A DNA stretch of 64,000 nucleotides from Gracilaria gracilis (Eukaryota; Rhodophyta; Florideophyceae; Gracilariales; Gracilariaceae): assembly GCA_030374805.1 (NCBI GenBank), contig JARGSG010000189.1, positions 1,488,001 through 1,552,000 of the forward strand, given 5' to 3'. Of the stretch, positions 22,294-32,300 are shown in pieces. The notes under the pieces are model-generated. The model worked only from the letters and a program-made list of their open reading frames with translations, searched no databases and was not told where the DNA came from. Made by a program: the position numbers and the translations under genes. Each line of letters opens with the position of its first letter. Position 1 is the first letter of the stretch.

Positions 22294-24126
22294 ATGAGCT
22301 CTAACGCTTCGACTATAGCCTCAGATGAGGAACTGCCTCAGCTTTTCTCTACGGAAAGCGAGATTGGGTTTCCTACGTCGGTTTCTAGGAGTGGTTCTGA
22401 CATAACAACACCAGATGCATCTAGTCCAGATACAACAGTATCTAACGAGCTACAGACACCAGCAACACCGCCGACAAATGCACATGCCGGTTCGGATGCT
22501 TCTTCAATAGGGGGTTTTGGTTTCGGTTCCATCTCTACACTTCCGTTCTTCGAGCTCTCTCCCAGCATCCGCAGCGCCATCGCACCACCAATTCCGCCTC
22601 AGGCAGGAGAACGGGTGACAATAATGAACCTGCCCAACGAAGTGGTGGATTTGATCTTCCGATACTTATCATCACGACCTCGAGCTAAGGAACCGCTGTG
22701 GGACACATATGCGCACACGAGAAATGCAATGTCATTCGCGCTCACAAATTCTCGTTTCCTTAGTCTGTTCCGAGCGCGAATGGTATCGATTCGTACCAAG
22801 CCGGAACGCTTCCGTGAAGACCTGTTGTACACGGCGCCGCAGAATGGGGTGGTGATTGAAGCCAGAAGCCCCCAGGACGTGAAGCACCTTTCTTCCACAT
22901 TATGTCTAGCAGGCGCAGCTCTTCGGGAGCTTGTGCTCACCAAGAACCTACCGAACCACTCGTGGGTTGACGGGTACCTGAAATATGTTACTCACCTACG
23001 AAAGTTGTCGCTGCGCGATGTAAGCCCACAGTACCCGCTCGAAGTGATACTGGAAGCGTCGTCGCGCACGCTGCGTGAACTGGAGCTGGTGGGGGCGACT
23101 GGAATGGCGCTGTCCACGAACCAACTGCATGCTATCGCGACACATTGCAGCTCGGTAACGAGCCTAGCGCTACGTCTGAGCATGTTTGACCATGACTGGA
23201 CTAACGTGTGGATGGGGGTTGGACCGGGGCTGAAGCGGCTGTCGCTGGGAGCAACTCGGTTCTGGATCATGGATACCGAGGAGGTGCCGCTGCTAGAGCA
23301 GGTGGGACGGTACTGCGCGGACATCACGGAGCTGCACTTCTACCACCTGGGGCCGACGCTAGGGATGGCGTGCGCGCGGCTGTGTGCGCGGTACGGGTCG
23401 CAGTTAGAAAAGCTGGAGTTTGAGCAGAGCCAGCTGCTGCGGCCGGACCTGATGGTAATCGCGGAGGGGTGCACGGCGGCAAAGCTGTCCATATCGCACG
23501 GGTCGTCGCTGTTTTCACACTCGTACAACGTGGACGTGATTGACATGCTGGGCGGTCAGATCCAGGCGCTGCGCTACCGGTCGCAGCTGTCGCACGACGA
23601 GAGCCTGTGGGAGATTGGGCGACAGTGCGTGCAGCTGCGGGAGCTGCGGCTGGACAGCGCGTCGACGCTGACCGAGCAGGCGCTGGAGAACATCCTGGGG
23701 GCGACGGCGCCGCGGCTAGAGTCGGTGTCGCTGTCGTTTTTCGTGCGGGGGGTGGAGCGCACGGTGGCGAGCTGCGCGCTGCGGGTGCTGGCGCGGAAGG
23801 CGCGGCAGCTGCGGGAGCTGTACATCGGGGGGCAGCAGATGGACGTGGCGACGTTCGGGCGGGTGATGGCGGCGTGCGCGGCGACGCTGGAGCAGGTGGC
23901 GGTGACGTTTGGCTTCCGCACGGCGGCGGAGCGCGCGGTGGTGGAGGCGGACACGCTGGTGGAGGTGGTGCGGGCGACGCACGTGTGCGCGCGGCTGCGC
24001 AGCCTCGTGGTGGTGGACCGCACGTCGCGCGACAGCCGCGGCGCGTCGGCGGCGATGCGCGACGCGGTGTTCCCGCTGCGCCGCCGCGCCGAGCGCGTGA
24101 GCGTTTGTGGCGTGCACTTTGTGTAG
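22294..24126 (+). CDS. F-box / leucine-rich-repeat protein
   Basis: 610 codons without introns, ATG at 22294, TAG at 24124. Residues 1-105 are Ser/Thr/Pro-rich and probably disordered. An F-box lies at about 110-160 (MNLPNEVVDLIFRYLSSRP, then the later ALTNSRFLSLFRAR). The remainder has repeated leucine-rich stretches such as LRKLSLRDVSPQ, LRELELVGATG, LKRLSLGATRF and LRELRLDSAS, spaced as in FBXL proteins. Such proteins link a substrate bound by the repeats to Skp1-cullin ubiquitin ligases; the substrate cannot be told from sequence. GC content rises strongly along the gene, with nearly all third positions G or C in the last third. A long reverse ORF over the 3' half is a shadow of this composition. 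Confidence 0.85.
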   Translation: MSSNASTIASDEELPQLFSTESEIGFPTSVSRSGSDITTPDASSPDTTVSNELQTPATPPTNAHAGSDASSIGGFGFGSISTLPFFELSPSIRSAIAPPIPPQAGERVTIMNLPNEVVDLIFRYLSSRPRAKEPLWDTYAHTRNAMSFALTNSRFLSLFRARMVSIRTKPERFREDLLYTAPQNGVVIEARSPQDVKHLSSTLCLAGAALRELVLTKNLPNHSWVDGYLKYVTHLRKLSLRDVSPQYPLEVILEASSRTLRELELVGATGMALSTNQLHAIATHCSSVTSLALRLSMFDHDWTNVWMGVGPGLKRLSLGATRFWIMDTEEVPLLEQVGRYCADITELHFYHLGPTLGMACARLCARYGSQLEKLEFEQSQLLRPDLMVIAEGCTAAKLSISHGSSLFSHSYNVDVIDMLGGQIQALRYRSQLSHDESLWEIGRQCVQLRELRLDSASTLTEQALENILGATAPRLESVSLSFFVRGVERTVASCALRVLARKARQLRELYIGGQQMDVATFGRVMAACAATLEQVAVTFGFRTAAERAVVEADTLVEVVRATHVCARLRSLVVVDRTSRDSRGASAAMRDAVFPLRRRAERVSVCGVHFV

Positions 24127-24173
24127 GCGCGCGCCAACGTGGAACGCGCCGGCCGTTGGCGGCACAGCAATGC

Positions 24174-24190
24174 TGCGCGCGCGCGCGCGC
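24174..24190. repeat. (GC)n dinucleotide run
   Basis: A run of alternating G and C lies directly upstream of the TATA box of the A20/AN1 gene. Such runs can form Z-DNA, but no role is shown here. Confidence 0.6.
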
Positions 24191-24194
24191 ACTG

Positions 24195-24200
24195 TATAAA
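24195..24200 (+). promoter_or_regulatory. TATA box of the A20/AN1 gene
   Basis: TATAAA in otherwise extremely GC-rich DNA, 69 bases after the F-box stop codon. Transcription would start near 24225-24230, giving a C-rich leader of about 140 bases before the ATG at 24369. It makes the upstream in-frame ATG at 24139 unlikely as the start. Confidence 0.6.
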
Positions 24201-24368
24201 GCCACAGCGCCCGCGCCCTCCAGCCGCGCCGCCAGCCGCACGCCCCTCCCCGCGCTGCGCCCCCCCCCTCTCCCCTCCGCCCCCCACCCCCCACCCCCCC
24301 GCGCCACCGCCTCCCCAGCACCCCCCATCCCCCATCCCCCATCCCCCCCAATTCCAATTGCCGCCGAC

Positions 24369-24867
24369 ATGTCCACCACCGGAAACCCCCCCCTGCGTCA
24401 AGAACTGCGGCTTTTTCGGCTCGCCTGCCACCAGCAACATGTGCTCCTCGTGCTACAAGAAGCACCTCGCCACGCAGCCGCAGTCGCCGCCGCCGCATGC
24501 AGAAGCGTCCATGCCCGCCGCCCCGCCCGCTCCGCCCGCAGCGCCCGCCTCCCCCCCGCCCGCCGCCCCATCGCCGTCCGTCGTATCGCTCGCCTCGCCC
24601 GTGGCCGCCGTCGTGGCCGCCGCCGCCGCCGCGCCCGCCTCGCCGCCCGCGCCGCCGCGCCGCGAGCAGAGGAACAGAAGGCGCTGCTTCAAGTGTAACA
24701 AGAAGGTGGGATTGCTGGGCTTCGACTGCGTGTGCGAGCGCACCTTCTGCTCCGAACATCGACACGCCGAGCAACACGAGTGCGACTTCGACTTCCGCGC
24801 GCGGCAGCGCGAGCAGCTGGCCAAGGACAACCCCACCGTCAAAGCGAGCAAGGTCAACCGCCTCTGA
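24369..24867 (+). CDS. A20/AN1-type zinc-finger protein (SAP-like), frame shift after start
   Basis: An A20 finger is read as CVKNCGFFGSPATSNMCSSC followed by YKKH. A Pro/Ala-rich linker of about 85 residues follows, then an AN1 finger with RRCFKCNKKVGLLGFDCVC, TFCSEHRHAEQHECDFDF and the usual end KDNPTVKASKVNRL. This is the plant/algal stress-associated protein layout: A20 can bind ubiquitin, AN1 binds zinc. The best start is ATG 24369 (MSTTGNPP), about 170 bases after the TATA box, but it is one base out of frame with the A20 finger across a run of eight C (24386-24393). One C fewer would join them in a protein of about 165 residues, the normal size. Either a homopolymer sequencing error or a true frameshift explains this. 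Confidence 0.85.
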
Positions 24868-26285
24868 CGCCCGCGCCGCCGTGCCGCGCGCAGCCGCGCC
24901 TTGGCGCATTTTGCTGGAAGGTGCGTGTGTGGACAGCTTTTGCGCGCGCCGCTGCGCACCGCTCTCTTTTTCGCGCTTGTTGGATGTGTGTCGTCGCCTT
25001 GTCTATCGCACCGCGCCAGCGCCCGCCCTGTATCTAAGCTGCCGTCGCTTCTCTCTTCTCCGTCGCCTCGTACTATAACTGCTTCTCCGCTTCTTCCCTG
25101 CTCCCTACCCCGCAAACCCCCCCCTCTCCCCCTCACCCCCCCACCCCCCACCTTTTTCCCGTCCCTCCTTCTCCCTCTCCCTCTCGCAGTAAAGTCTTTA
25201 CTTCAAACCTTGTACATCGTCTTACATAAGTACTTGTCTCAAAGCTTCTAACACCTATGCCTACCACGGCGCTTTTCTCCGTCAGAAGCTAATATTAACT
25301 GCTCCCGCATTGCCTCGTCGCCCCCATCGCGGCTGCTTCCACACCGTTTTGACTATCTACTGGGTGCCATTATAGCGCTCTGCGCTTGTGCACAGCCGTC
25401 CAAAACGTTTTGCTCCAATTCGCGCTGCCCACAGCACCTGCTGGCTTTCATCTCGCGAAGCGAGGGCGGGCTATCGCCAGAAGGGCCTTCCACAGCCCAC
25501 TCTCAGATTCTGGCTCCTACCCTACTGCTGTACCTCAATTGAGCAACGCCACGCGCAGTCGTTTGTCGCTTGTCGCCACGCGCTTGGTGTCTGTACGCCC
25601 TTGTGTGTCGCAACGTCGCACCGCGAACCCTGCATAACGCAGTTTGCCTTCTCCAGTGCGTGTGCCCTTTGCCCTGCTGCTTGCGAAACGTCTAGAGGCG
25701 CGGTTAGTTCTCTTACATTACTCGGCGCAACGAGCGCCACAGCTGTCCCGCGCGGTGTGTAAGTTTGCATGCATCGCACGCTCTTCCCGACACATCCATC
25801 ATCAACGCAATGCGTGCGTGCCATTGCTCACAAGTCTTGTTGCAATTCTCGTCCGCACAGCGTCTGTAAGCGTTGCGTGCTGTCAGTCGTTACAGCTCTC
25901 ACGTCCTGGCCAACTGGCCAGCAAAAGATTTTCCTAATTTTCTTCTTTTGCGCCCGTCGTTTGCCATATATTAACTTGATTTCCATTTATTTATATCAGG
26001 AGGTACCAAAATATGGCTCAGTTTAAGCTTTTAAAGCAGAAACCCATGAAGAAATTCACCAATTCTCTTCAAACTTGACAGGGAGTTTCAAGGACTTCCT
26101 CCTCCCCATAAAGGTAGGCCCCCGGAGAATCTACGCACTCATGCAGATCGTAGAAAAAGGGTGGCGGACCCTCCCCTTACTAACAAATAAGCGCAGAACC
26201 TCCGTTATAGGAGTAACGCTCTCAGAACCTCTAGATCTCCTGAGCTCCTTCCAAGTGTCTAGACCCTCCGTATCAGAGGTTCTTA
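24868..26285. other. 3' flank of the A20/AN1 gene, no further gene recognised
   Basis: A pyrimidine-rich tract at 25080-25190 is followed by TAAAGTCTTTACTT near 25191, a small inverted repeat that may mark the transcript end. Beyond it only short ORFs without motifs are found up to the Harbinger-like element. Confidence 0.4.
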
Positions 26286-26288
26286 TTA

Positions 26289-27170
26289 GAGCATCTCCAC
26301 CGGTGACTGTAAAACGCTTTAACGACAGCAATTTTCGGAATTTTTAAAAGTGGGCTCAGATTTTATCTCCACCGAAGCGCCGCCAACGCTATCGCTAACG
26401 CTATAGCTGTTCGGAGCGCTATAATTCTCGCTAAAAGTCCATTTTTAGCGAGAGTTTTAGCGTCGCCGCTATACCGAATCAGCCAATCGCAGACGTACAC
26501 GAACCGACTGTGGTGCTGTTAAAAATGTCAGCCAAAGAAGCTCGACTGCTGCTCAAGAAGAGTTCACCTGCCGATCTCCACCAACATCCTTGCGCACCTC
26601 ACTCAACTCTTTTGCACACTTTTCCTCGTTCCCCTCCTCCCCTTGTGCTTTCTCAACCGCAGCTAGGTTCTTTCCCGCTCCTTCGCGCCTACGTTCTTCT
26701 TCTACTTGTAGCCGCCGTCTCCTCCCTTGCTCCCGAGTAACTGCAAGCCGTACCACCGCCGTGCTCCGGCCTCTAACGCTGCACCTCCCGCACGTCCTCC
26801 CGCTCCCACCTTGCCGCAACAATTGCTTGCTCCTTTGCGCCAAAAAAGGTCTTCAACCTTTTGCCTCCGCCGCCCTCGTCGCACCCGTTTGCTGACTTTC
26901 CGCGAACAGATCCACCGTGCTTGGGACGTGTAGTGCGACGTTTGCGGATTTTTCTACGCACTAGTAATTCAGCGACAAGGAATGTGGTAAAGGTCGCTGC
27001 ACTTTCAGAAAATGGGAACGAGTTGTCATCAAGGTGAAATTCCATCTCTTAGTATCGCATACTGCGGGTAGCGAGGACGTCTAGTTTAGGCGGCACCCAA
27101 TAAAATAAGTACACGTTTCCGAAAGCTTTTACCGTTTTACAGTTTTACGGTCTGCTCGGTGGAGATGCCC
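26289..27170. mobile_element. Non-autonomous Harbinger-like element
   Basis: The left end reads GAGCATCTCCACCGG; the reverse complement of the right end reads GGGCATCTCCACCGA; both continue with GTAAAAC-containing sequence. TTA flanks both sides (26286-26288 and 27171-27173). The 882-bp interior has no transposase. The ends resemble, but differ from, the GAGCATCACCACCC ends of the Harbinger element at 10882-14880. A short ORF at 26525 (MSAKEARLLLKKSS) may be a leftover of an accessory gene. A long GC-rich middle part carries no clear coding signal. Confidence 0.75.
26426..26453. repeat. Inverted repeat (hairpin) in the Harbinger-like element
   Basis: TCTCGCTAAAA is followed 6 bases later by its perfect reverse complement TTTTAGCGAGA. 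It lies in the left subterminal region of the non-autonomous element, surrounded by several AACGCTA/TAGCG-like words. Confidence 0.6.
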
Positions 27171-27173
27171 TTA

Positions 27174-28804
27174 GCTTCCATTGCTTTTGACGGCGTGACA
27201 TGACCACTACGGTTAAATTCAAAACATTGTGCGATATTCTGCAGCGCTTCTCTGCCAGTTCTCCCAACACCGTCGCGGCGTTCATCATCCGCCCTTCACA
27301 ACCTTCTTTCTTTGTTGCGGCAATCCGCTCTCAACCTACGCCACGGCCACCAAAATCCACCGCAGCCACTATAAACCTTAAACAGCCGTCACAGCCACTA
27401 TAAACCTTAAACAGCCGTCACAGCCACACCCGCATTGCAGTCACTGCAACAACCCCGTTCCAATCTCATTTTGTTCATTGCCAAAACCCGATCGCCGTCA
27501 CCACCACATATCTACGTTCGTCGCCGCTGCACAATAACAGTTGTTACCGTTTTTGTTTATAGACTACCAAACCGCGCGCATCATTCACTAATCACGCCCA
27601 TTTTTCTCCGTCGTGCCCCGCCTATAGTGCCCTTCTTACCGCTGCCGTTTCTAAAGACCCCAATTGCCCTAACCTTCATACGCTCATGCCATCACAAAAC
27701 TACTCTAATAATACATCCACTTCCGTCACTTTTCTACCCTTACCGCCATCAACCTTCTACCTGACTGCTGTTCCCGCTGAATTATAATCAAAGTCGCCCT
27801 TACAAACCGCTGACAGCCGCCAAAGCCACCATTGTGGGCAATACTCGCTTTTTGCGGCCTTTTTCGTTTCTTGCTGTTTAGTGTTAATCAGTTCGCGTTC
27901 TCGTACGTCACTAAATGATCATTTCTGCCCTGTAAACTGTTTTGGGTTACGTCATCTGTGCCAAACAAAATCCAGTTTTGGTAAGACTTCCGTTTTGATT
28001 GCTTCGATCTGTGTTATAGCTTATTATGCCAGTTGACGATGAGATAAGTGCTATAAGATTAGGCTAAATTTGTTAAATAGCCTATGATATTGTTCATGAT
28101 CTCGAGCCTTCTTTGAAGTATCTCTTATCCATAAGTTCAGGTGTTATCTATGGTGTCGTTTTACTCAAACAACATAAACTTTTCTAGCTTCTAGTACAAT
28201 ACATATAAAAGCAAGAAACCTTTGGACACTCTGGCTCATAGTGAAATACGATGTGCATGGTGTTTTTGTATCTGTATGTAGAAGAGTGTGTGTGTGTGGT
28301 GTGTGTGTGGTTCTTATGGAGACAGATACAAGACACACAGAACGAAATGAAGTTATGTTTAGAGAAGTCGAATTTATTCTTGATCTATTAGGTGTCCTAC
28401 TCCGCCAAGCAATCAGGTTCAAAGTCCTTATCCTTCCTCCAGCTGTGCAATGTCAACCTTAGCATTCACTTGACATCTCCCCTACACCACAACGTCCAGA
28501 GAGACATTGAATCATCTTCGATAACGATTACTCAACGATGTATTTAAGTTAGGATCCCTATGCGAAGAGTGAATGAACATGCCAGTCCGAACTTCCGAAC
28601 GACGGAAAACCCCAGCAGCCCTACCGTAAACTCTCCTATAATATGGAGGGAGCGCGACTGAAGAGGGTGTCCATGAAAGGCTGGTGATCAGTATGGCGGC
28701 GAGAGACGGCGGACTACACGGAAACTGCAGTTACGGTGCGTCGGCGACGGCGGTGAAAGTGTGCCAGTTACGAAGTTGGTTACAGCATTTCAGTGTGATG
28801 GCGA
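27174..28804. other. No convincing gene
   Basis: Low-complexity, C-rich then AT-rich DNA. A short direct repeat (ACCTTAAACAGCCGTCACAG twice, near 27377 and 27405) and a (GT)n run at 28286-28309 are present. The last part before 28805 is the target DNA of the copia element and continues at 34789. Confidence 0.4.
28286..28309. repeat. (GT)n microsatellite
   Basis: An interrupted run of GT dinucleotides; short ORFs through it are not real genes. Confidence 0.7.
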
Positions 28805-29285
28805 TGTAAAAACTCAGCCTGAAAGATGCAGTCTACTGCTGAAGGTGCAGTATGGCTGCTTCAAGTTCTCGCCTTGAATAACGGCCCTCTGCTGGGCTGT
28901 TGTCGCAAGGTCTGAACCTCTCACAGAAGCACCCTGTCACCCGGCCTGCTGGTTGGCTGAGTGAGAGTTGCTCTGTCGATTCCACCGGCGATAGAGTGCC
29001 TGTGGTTGAGGCTGCCGTGAAGCGAACTCTCGGGGTTGTGATGCGGTACAAAGTGTACGAAGATAGTAGTTGTAATAATCGATGATAGCTCCCGTTTATT
29101 GTTTACGCATTGTAGTACCTACTTAAGTACTAACCATCTGTCACTGTAATCGAACGTATTAGAATAGTACCCTCAGATCAAGATGATTCAATTCACTTTC
29201 TTCTTATGTAACTTAGGAATTCAAGTTCAACAAGGCTGATCAGAGACAGTGTCTTAGCGTCCCACGTCACTGTCAACATTCGACA
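28805..29285 (-). repeat. copia 3' LTR
   Basis: 481 bp, starts TGTAAAAACTCAG and ends CATTCGACA. The ORF-like stretches inside it have exact counterparts offset by 5,503 bases in the other LTR. Confidence 0.93.
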
Positions 29286-29287
29286 CT

Positions 29288-29310
29288 CCAAGATTTTTCT
29301 TTTCGAAGAA
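29288..29310 (-). promoter_or_regulatory. Polypurine tract of the copia element
   Basis: On the reverse strand GAAAAGAAAAATCTTGGAG lies between the polyprotein stop codon and the 3' LTR, the position where plus-strand DNA synthesis is primed. Confidence 0.6.
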
Positions 29311-29311
29311 A

Positions 29312-32300
29312 TCACGCAGTGTTCACATCAATACGAGTACCTTCCACCCAGCCTGTGGGTCGCAACAAAATCCGATTCGTAGTCATGAGTTTCCAGAGCG
29401 GATGACTGTTTCCAACTAGTCCCTTAGTCAATCCATCGCTAACATTCTGGTCTCCCGGTATCCATGCTAGATACCTTAACTCGCCGCGACTGTGGCTTTC
29501 CTTAAGCGCAGACACATCAATCTGCAGCCTTTTCTCGAGAGTAGATCCATACTTCGCGACTACATTAAACACCGTTCGTGAATCCACGTATGCATCCAGT
29601 GGCACTTCCTCTCCTAATATTTCTTCCAGCATTGTCTTAGCAACATAAGCTTGGTCAAACCCGTACACTAAAGCGTGTACCTCCGCTGCCATGACCGACC
29701 GAGCTACTCGCTTGCACTTAGAGCTGCCATAGTGAATAATATTGGCATTATTGTTTCCATCGGCTAAGAGTAGAACGAACCCAAGTTGTGACTTAAGCTT
29801 GTCGGTGTTGGCAAATGAAGCGTCGGTAAAGAGCATAAGGCGCAATGAACTCATATCCAGTGGTACGTATGTGAGGCCAGTTTCCATAGTCTCATGGCAT
29901 CGGTCCACAACAGAATTCATTCTTCGGAAGTGAATGGCTTCGGGTTCGTTCACGTAGCTAGCAAGGAGCTGCACTGCAGCAGAAAGATCTGGTCTGGTGC
30001 AACAACCAATATACTGCACTTGTGCTCGGATACTGACGAAGTCCTCCTGTGAGCGGGCATGCTTGACAGATCGCAGCTTTTGGCTTTGCTCGATAACCAC
30101 AGTTCCACCAGTCTTCTTGCGAATATTGATGCCATTGAAAATTGCGTTGTCTCCCTCGTGGAGGCATTTGCGCGTTTTTGATTCAAAAGCCTTCGAATGC
30201 TTCTCTTCCTCATCCAGAAAATCATTTGTTCCGTGTCCAAAGGAATCGTCAACCTGCAGAATCGTGACCCCATCAAGCGTTTCACCAGTTCGCTTGTACA
30301 AGACGCATGGATCAGCTGAGGTGGGCTGCATCTGAAGTTGGTTTCTGTGATGCGTCTGGTAGGTAACGAACCAATGAAGCCCACTCTCAGGGATGCCATA
30401 CAGGGGTTTCAGCACTCGAAGCACTTCGTGCAAACCAAGGCCCATTTCCAGTGGCGGGCGAAGGTAGATCTGTCTCTCAATTTGGGACTCAGACTGAATA
30501 TATGCCTGTGATATATCTCGAACATATGACATGTGTCCTGATATCATCACGGAGAGGGCAATGGAAATCCTCTGCCCAAGTCGGCTGGCCGTTGGAGACT
30601 TTGTCGCAATATCCAACGCTCCCCGATCTTTGAAGTTCTGAGCTACCAATCGAGACTTCTTAAGAGCCTTTCCGTCCACAGACTTAACAACGTCAACCCA
30701 TCTCGAACCGTAAATGCGCGTTCTACTCGGAACCTGTTTCACATCTACGACTTCAAAAGTTCCTCGCTCCTCTAACCCAGACAGTTCCTTTGCTCTCGCC
30801 TCTCCAAAGTCTTCTTGATCGGGTTGTGTTGAAACTTGTTCGACATTAAAAGCCTCACCAAACATGGCCGATACCTCCTTTGCGCTGAGCTTCAAGTCAT
30901 CTGTGACTTCCCCTCCAACAACTTCAGTGCTAGAAGAACCATGATGTCCCAGTTCCGACTTCGTGACGGGTTTCACAACATTCGAACGGAATATATGACG
31001 GCCGTGTGGGAGTTGGACAACGACTGTCTCACCATCGATCTGTATGAAAGGAAATGGACCTTCCCATTTCTTTGAACTCTTCCGATACACGTATACTGGA
31101 GCACCGGCTGGGAGTTTCAGCAGCTGTTGGCTGTTCTCCTTTCCTTTCGGGCCGTTGTAATGCTTGAGACCAAACGAGACTCGTCGTTTTGCTTGCTCCT
31201 TTCTCACGACGTCCATGGCCTCGTCAATCGCCCTGGCACGTTGCAACTGAGTCTCAGCGGGCGTCTGTCGCGCTGGCCGAGGTATAGCTCCAAATACAAG
31301 TAGCGTTGGACACAAACCCTCTGGTCCGATTGTATCATTGACAGATTTAACTGCCATCTGCAGACAGTCCACGTCAGTCTCGCTACGAGGGAGTGAGGCT
31401 CTTAGCTTCAGGTAAGCTAAACGAAGCGGTCCGTGGTACCGTTCTACATGCGTCATGGTAGAAGGAGACTCAATTGGGCCCGGCATAATTGTAATCCCGT
31501 CCGCATCTGAGAGATCGAGAAACTCTTTCGAGACGAAATTACTGCCTTGATCAACACGTAAGAAGTCCGGCGGCCCCAAGTACAGACGTGACCAACAGCG
31601 AAGAAAGGCCTTCCAGACCTCAGCTGACGTCATGCGGCGCAGAAACAAAGCGGCGTTGAAGTGCGTAGCCTCGTCGACGGCATGCAGTACAGGCCTCTGA
31701 TTAATGTACATCACATCGATGGCCACGATATGGTTGAACCTATGATCGTCCATGCCCACAGTCAGCTTGAACCTTCTGGGTCGTTGGGCGTTCTCGGCAC
31801 AGGTTACACAGGCCTGCGTAATTTCATCAATCACAGTTCGCACTTCGGGGTTCATTTCGTTTGGACGGGCTCTCTTAAGCACATTGGTAAAAGCCTGGAC
31901 GGTTGGGTGGCCGAAGACGCGATGCAATTTCCTCAGCTCTGATTCTGTGTACAAGGAGTACGAAAGATCACCATTACTCCAGTTGTGGATCAAGAAATAG
32001 TTCTTGAACGTCAGAGGCTGTTGAAGATGCTTGTACATGACTTCGCGTTTCTGTAGACTGATCTCTAGCCCATTGTCTACCATATCCTTCATACTCAGAA
32101 GGCTTGGAATGTTGTCCTTCACAATCTGAAACGTAACGTCGATTACGAGGTTCAAGTCTTTGAACGGAACAGGAATAGTTGCTGTCCCAATCGGTCTGCT
32201 GTTCCCGCCGATGCCCTTCAGGTACTTGACGTTGTGACGATCAATAGTACACGGCACGCTGAATTGTTCACAGTAAGCCTTATATTGGTTGTAAGACATC

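Noticed and set aside
24139-24368. N-terminal extension of the A20/AN1 protein from ATG 24139
   Set aside because: That codon lies upstream of the TATA box at 24195, and the extension is only Pro/Ala-rich low complexity.
23324-24909. Long reverse-strand ORFs (up to 397 codons) over the F-box and A20/AN1 genes
   Set aside because: They are shadows of extreme GC content; they read as Ala/Gly/Arg or Pro runs, while the forward frames carry real domains.
28286-28309. (GT)n run as a coding or regulatory feature
   Set aside because: A simple microsatellite; no gene nearby depends on it as far as can be seen.
28833-29085. ORFs inside the copia LTRs (also at 34336-34588)
   Set aside because: They occur identically in both LTRs and have no coding features; they are non-coding LTR sequence.
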